Below are positions 34,184 through 34,927 of a stretch of DNA of 34,927 nucleotides, in pieces; position 1 is the first letter of the stretch; every line of letters starts with the position of its first letter. The DNA comes from a bacterium. GTDB lineage: Bacteria; JACRDZ01; JAQUKH01. The notes beneath the pieces are model-generated. The model searched no databases. It was not told the DNA's origin and was given only the letters and a program-made list of their open reading frames with translations. Location of the stretch: positions 1-34,927 of the forward strand of contig JBFMCF010000049.1 in assembly GCA_040754625.1 (NCBI GenBank), read 5' to 3'. Made by a program: the position numbers and the translations under genes.

Positions 34184-34777
34184 TTACAATCCAAACAGCC
34201 TGCTGAACCCCAAAAAAGCAAGCGACATAAGGCTTGCTGTGATAAACGCTATCGGATAACCCTGGAAATATCTTGGGATAGGAGCTATTTTAATGCGCTC
34301 TCTTATAGTCGAGAATAAAACAATGGACAATGTGTAGCCTGAAGAAACGCCCAATGTATACACGAGGTTTTTAATAAAGCTTAATTTGTAATCAATTCCC
34401 AGAAAAGCGGCCGCGAGGATGGCGCAGTTAGTCGTAATCAAAGGAAGATATATCCCAAGACTTTTGTATAACGCGGGCAAATTCTTGTGGATATACATTT
34501 CTTCCAGCTGGACCAGTGTAGCGATAACCAGTATAAAAACCGCTGTCCGCAGAAACGTAATATTAAAAGGAACCAGAAGATAATTATAAAATATCCATGT
34601 GACGGACGAACTCATGACCATTACGAAAATTACCGCCATGCCCATGCCGATTGATGTTTCAATCTGGTTGGATAAGCCGAAAAAAGAGCAAAGCGCTATA
34701 AATCTGATAAGCAATATGTTGTTGACTATACACGCGCTTATGAAAATCAAAAATAAATTCAAGTCATTTGAAATCAT
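34184..34777 (-). CDS. rnfA: Rnf electron transport complex subunit A
   Basis: Membrane subunit of the Rnf complex, 197 residues with about six transmembrane helices. Family marks: CIVNNILLIRFIALCSFFGLS (usually ...FLGLCPFLG; here CS instead of CP), ETSIGMGMAVIFVM, LITTNCAILAAA, and the C-terminal GYPIAFITASLMSLAFLGFSRL. The two conserved cysteines that hold the intramembrane iron site (in LCSFFG and TTNCAI) are both present. GGGGGGAGGGG precedes the ATG. rnfC, D, G and E are not in the window; the 150 bases upstream of rnfA to the window end show no convincing gene. Confidence 0.96.
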   Translation of the reverse strand: MISNDLNLFLIFISACIVNNILLIRFIALCSFFGLSNQIETSIGMGMAVIFVMVMSSSVTWIFYNYLLVPFNITFLRTAVFILVIATLVQLEEMYIHKNLPALYKSLGIYLPLITTNCAILAAAFLGIDYKLSFIKNLVYTLGVSSGYTLSIVLFSTIRERIKIAPIPRYFQGYPIAFITASLMSLAFLGFSRLFGL

Positions 34778-34804
34778 TTTAACCCCTCCCCCCTTTCTCC
34801 CGTA

Positions 34805-34826
34805 ATGTCAAAAATCTCTTTGACAT
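34805..34826. promoter_or_regulatory. Inverted repeat upstream of rnfA
   Basis: ATGTCAAA (34805-34812), 6-nt spacer, TTTGACAT (34819-34826): a perfect 8-bp dyad 28 nt before the rnfA start. It could be an operator or a leader hairpin; its arms have no T-run, so it is not a usual terminator. Confidence 0.45.
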
Positions 34827-34833
34827 TTTATTA

Positions 34834-34851
34834 AAATTCCTTATCATTATC
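34834..34851 (-). promoter_or_regulatory. Weak Fur-box-like hexamers upstream of rnfA
   Basis: On the minus strand the sequence reads GATAAT GATAAG GAATTT, resembling the three-hexamer Fur/iron-box pattern with two good units. Iron control would suit iron-sulfur and haem genes, but the match is short and AT-rich. Confidence 0.22.
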
Positions 34852-34927
34852 GATAAAAATCAACTTTTTAAATGCTCCCCCCTGTTTTTAAGAAAATTTT
34901 GAGGTATAATAATCATCATATTGTGGA

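Noticed and set aside
34853-34927. Short minus-strand open stretch at the right edge, as the tail of a gene such as rnfE
   Set aside because: The peptide (ending NRGEHLKS) resembles no Rnf subunit, and the window is too short to judge.

Overview
The window looks like part of the chromosome of an uncultivated, Gram-negative-type anaerobic bacterium with a very large multiheme cytochrome repertoire. The evidence is lipoprotein signal peptides, strong Shine-Dalgarno sites, AT-rich DNA, Rnf subunits, a siroheme-type (Ahb) haem branch gene, and no oxygen-dependent haem gene. I cannot name the phylum; metal- or mineral-respiring lineages related to Desulfobacterota, or candidate phyla of similar lifestyle, are the best guess. 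Almost everything is on the minus strand; only two small lipoprotein genes (21772-22679) are on the plus strand. No tRNA, rRNA, CRISPR array, transposase or phage gene was seen, and no gap exceeds 300 bases.

Right part (about 22.7-34.8 kb, read right to left): rnfA and rnfB, then a compact haem supply operon: ccsA/hemX-like, hemA, hemC, a cobA-hemD fusion with a degenerate CobA half, an NHL-propeller/10-haem cytochrome fusion, hemB, an AhbD-type radical SAM haem synthase, hemL and a TPR lipoprotein. It ends at a bidirectional terminator facing the plus-strand lipoproteins. Several junctions carry arrays of a 9-bp unit, GTTYAAACN.

Left part (about 0.2-21.5 kb): three transcription blocks of secreted cytochromes and accessory proteins. 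Block A (promoter 21617-21646) has a cytochrome with 14 CXXCH and two expanded haem motifs, a cysteine-less thioredoxin-TPR protein, two smaller cytochromes with the same beta-domain plus CXXCH layout, and a small membrane protein. Block B (promoter 16050-16078) has an NHL propeller, a 14-haem cytochrome with a possible leader peptide, a terminator-like hairpin, a 15-haem cytochrome, a TPR lipoprotein, a second NHL propeller, two 14-haem cytochromes and a tiny membrane protein. Block C (promoter 3133-3161) is a fourth 14-haem cytochrome.

I count 107 CXXCH motifs plus five expanded ones (CX3CH, CX4CH, CX6CH) in nine cytochrome genes. The picture is a periplasmic or extracellular electron-transfer system of multihaem wires, NHL propellers and TPR lipoproteins, with its own haem synthesis and c-type maturation genes next door. 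No outer-membrane porin or quinol-oxidising cytochrome is in the window, so the ends of the electron path are unknown.
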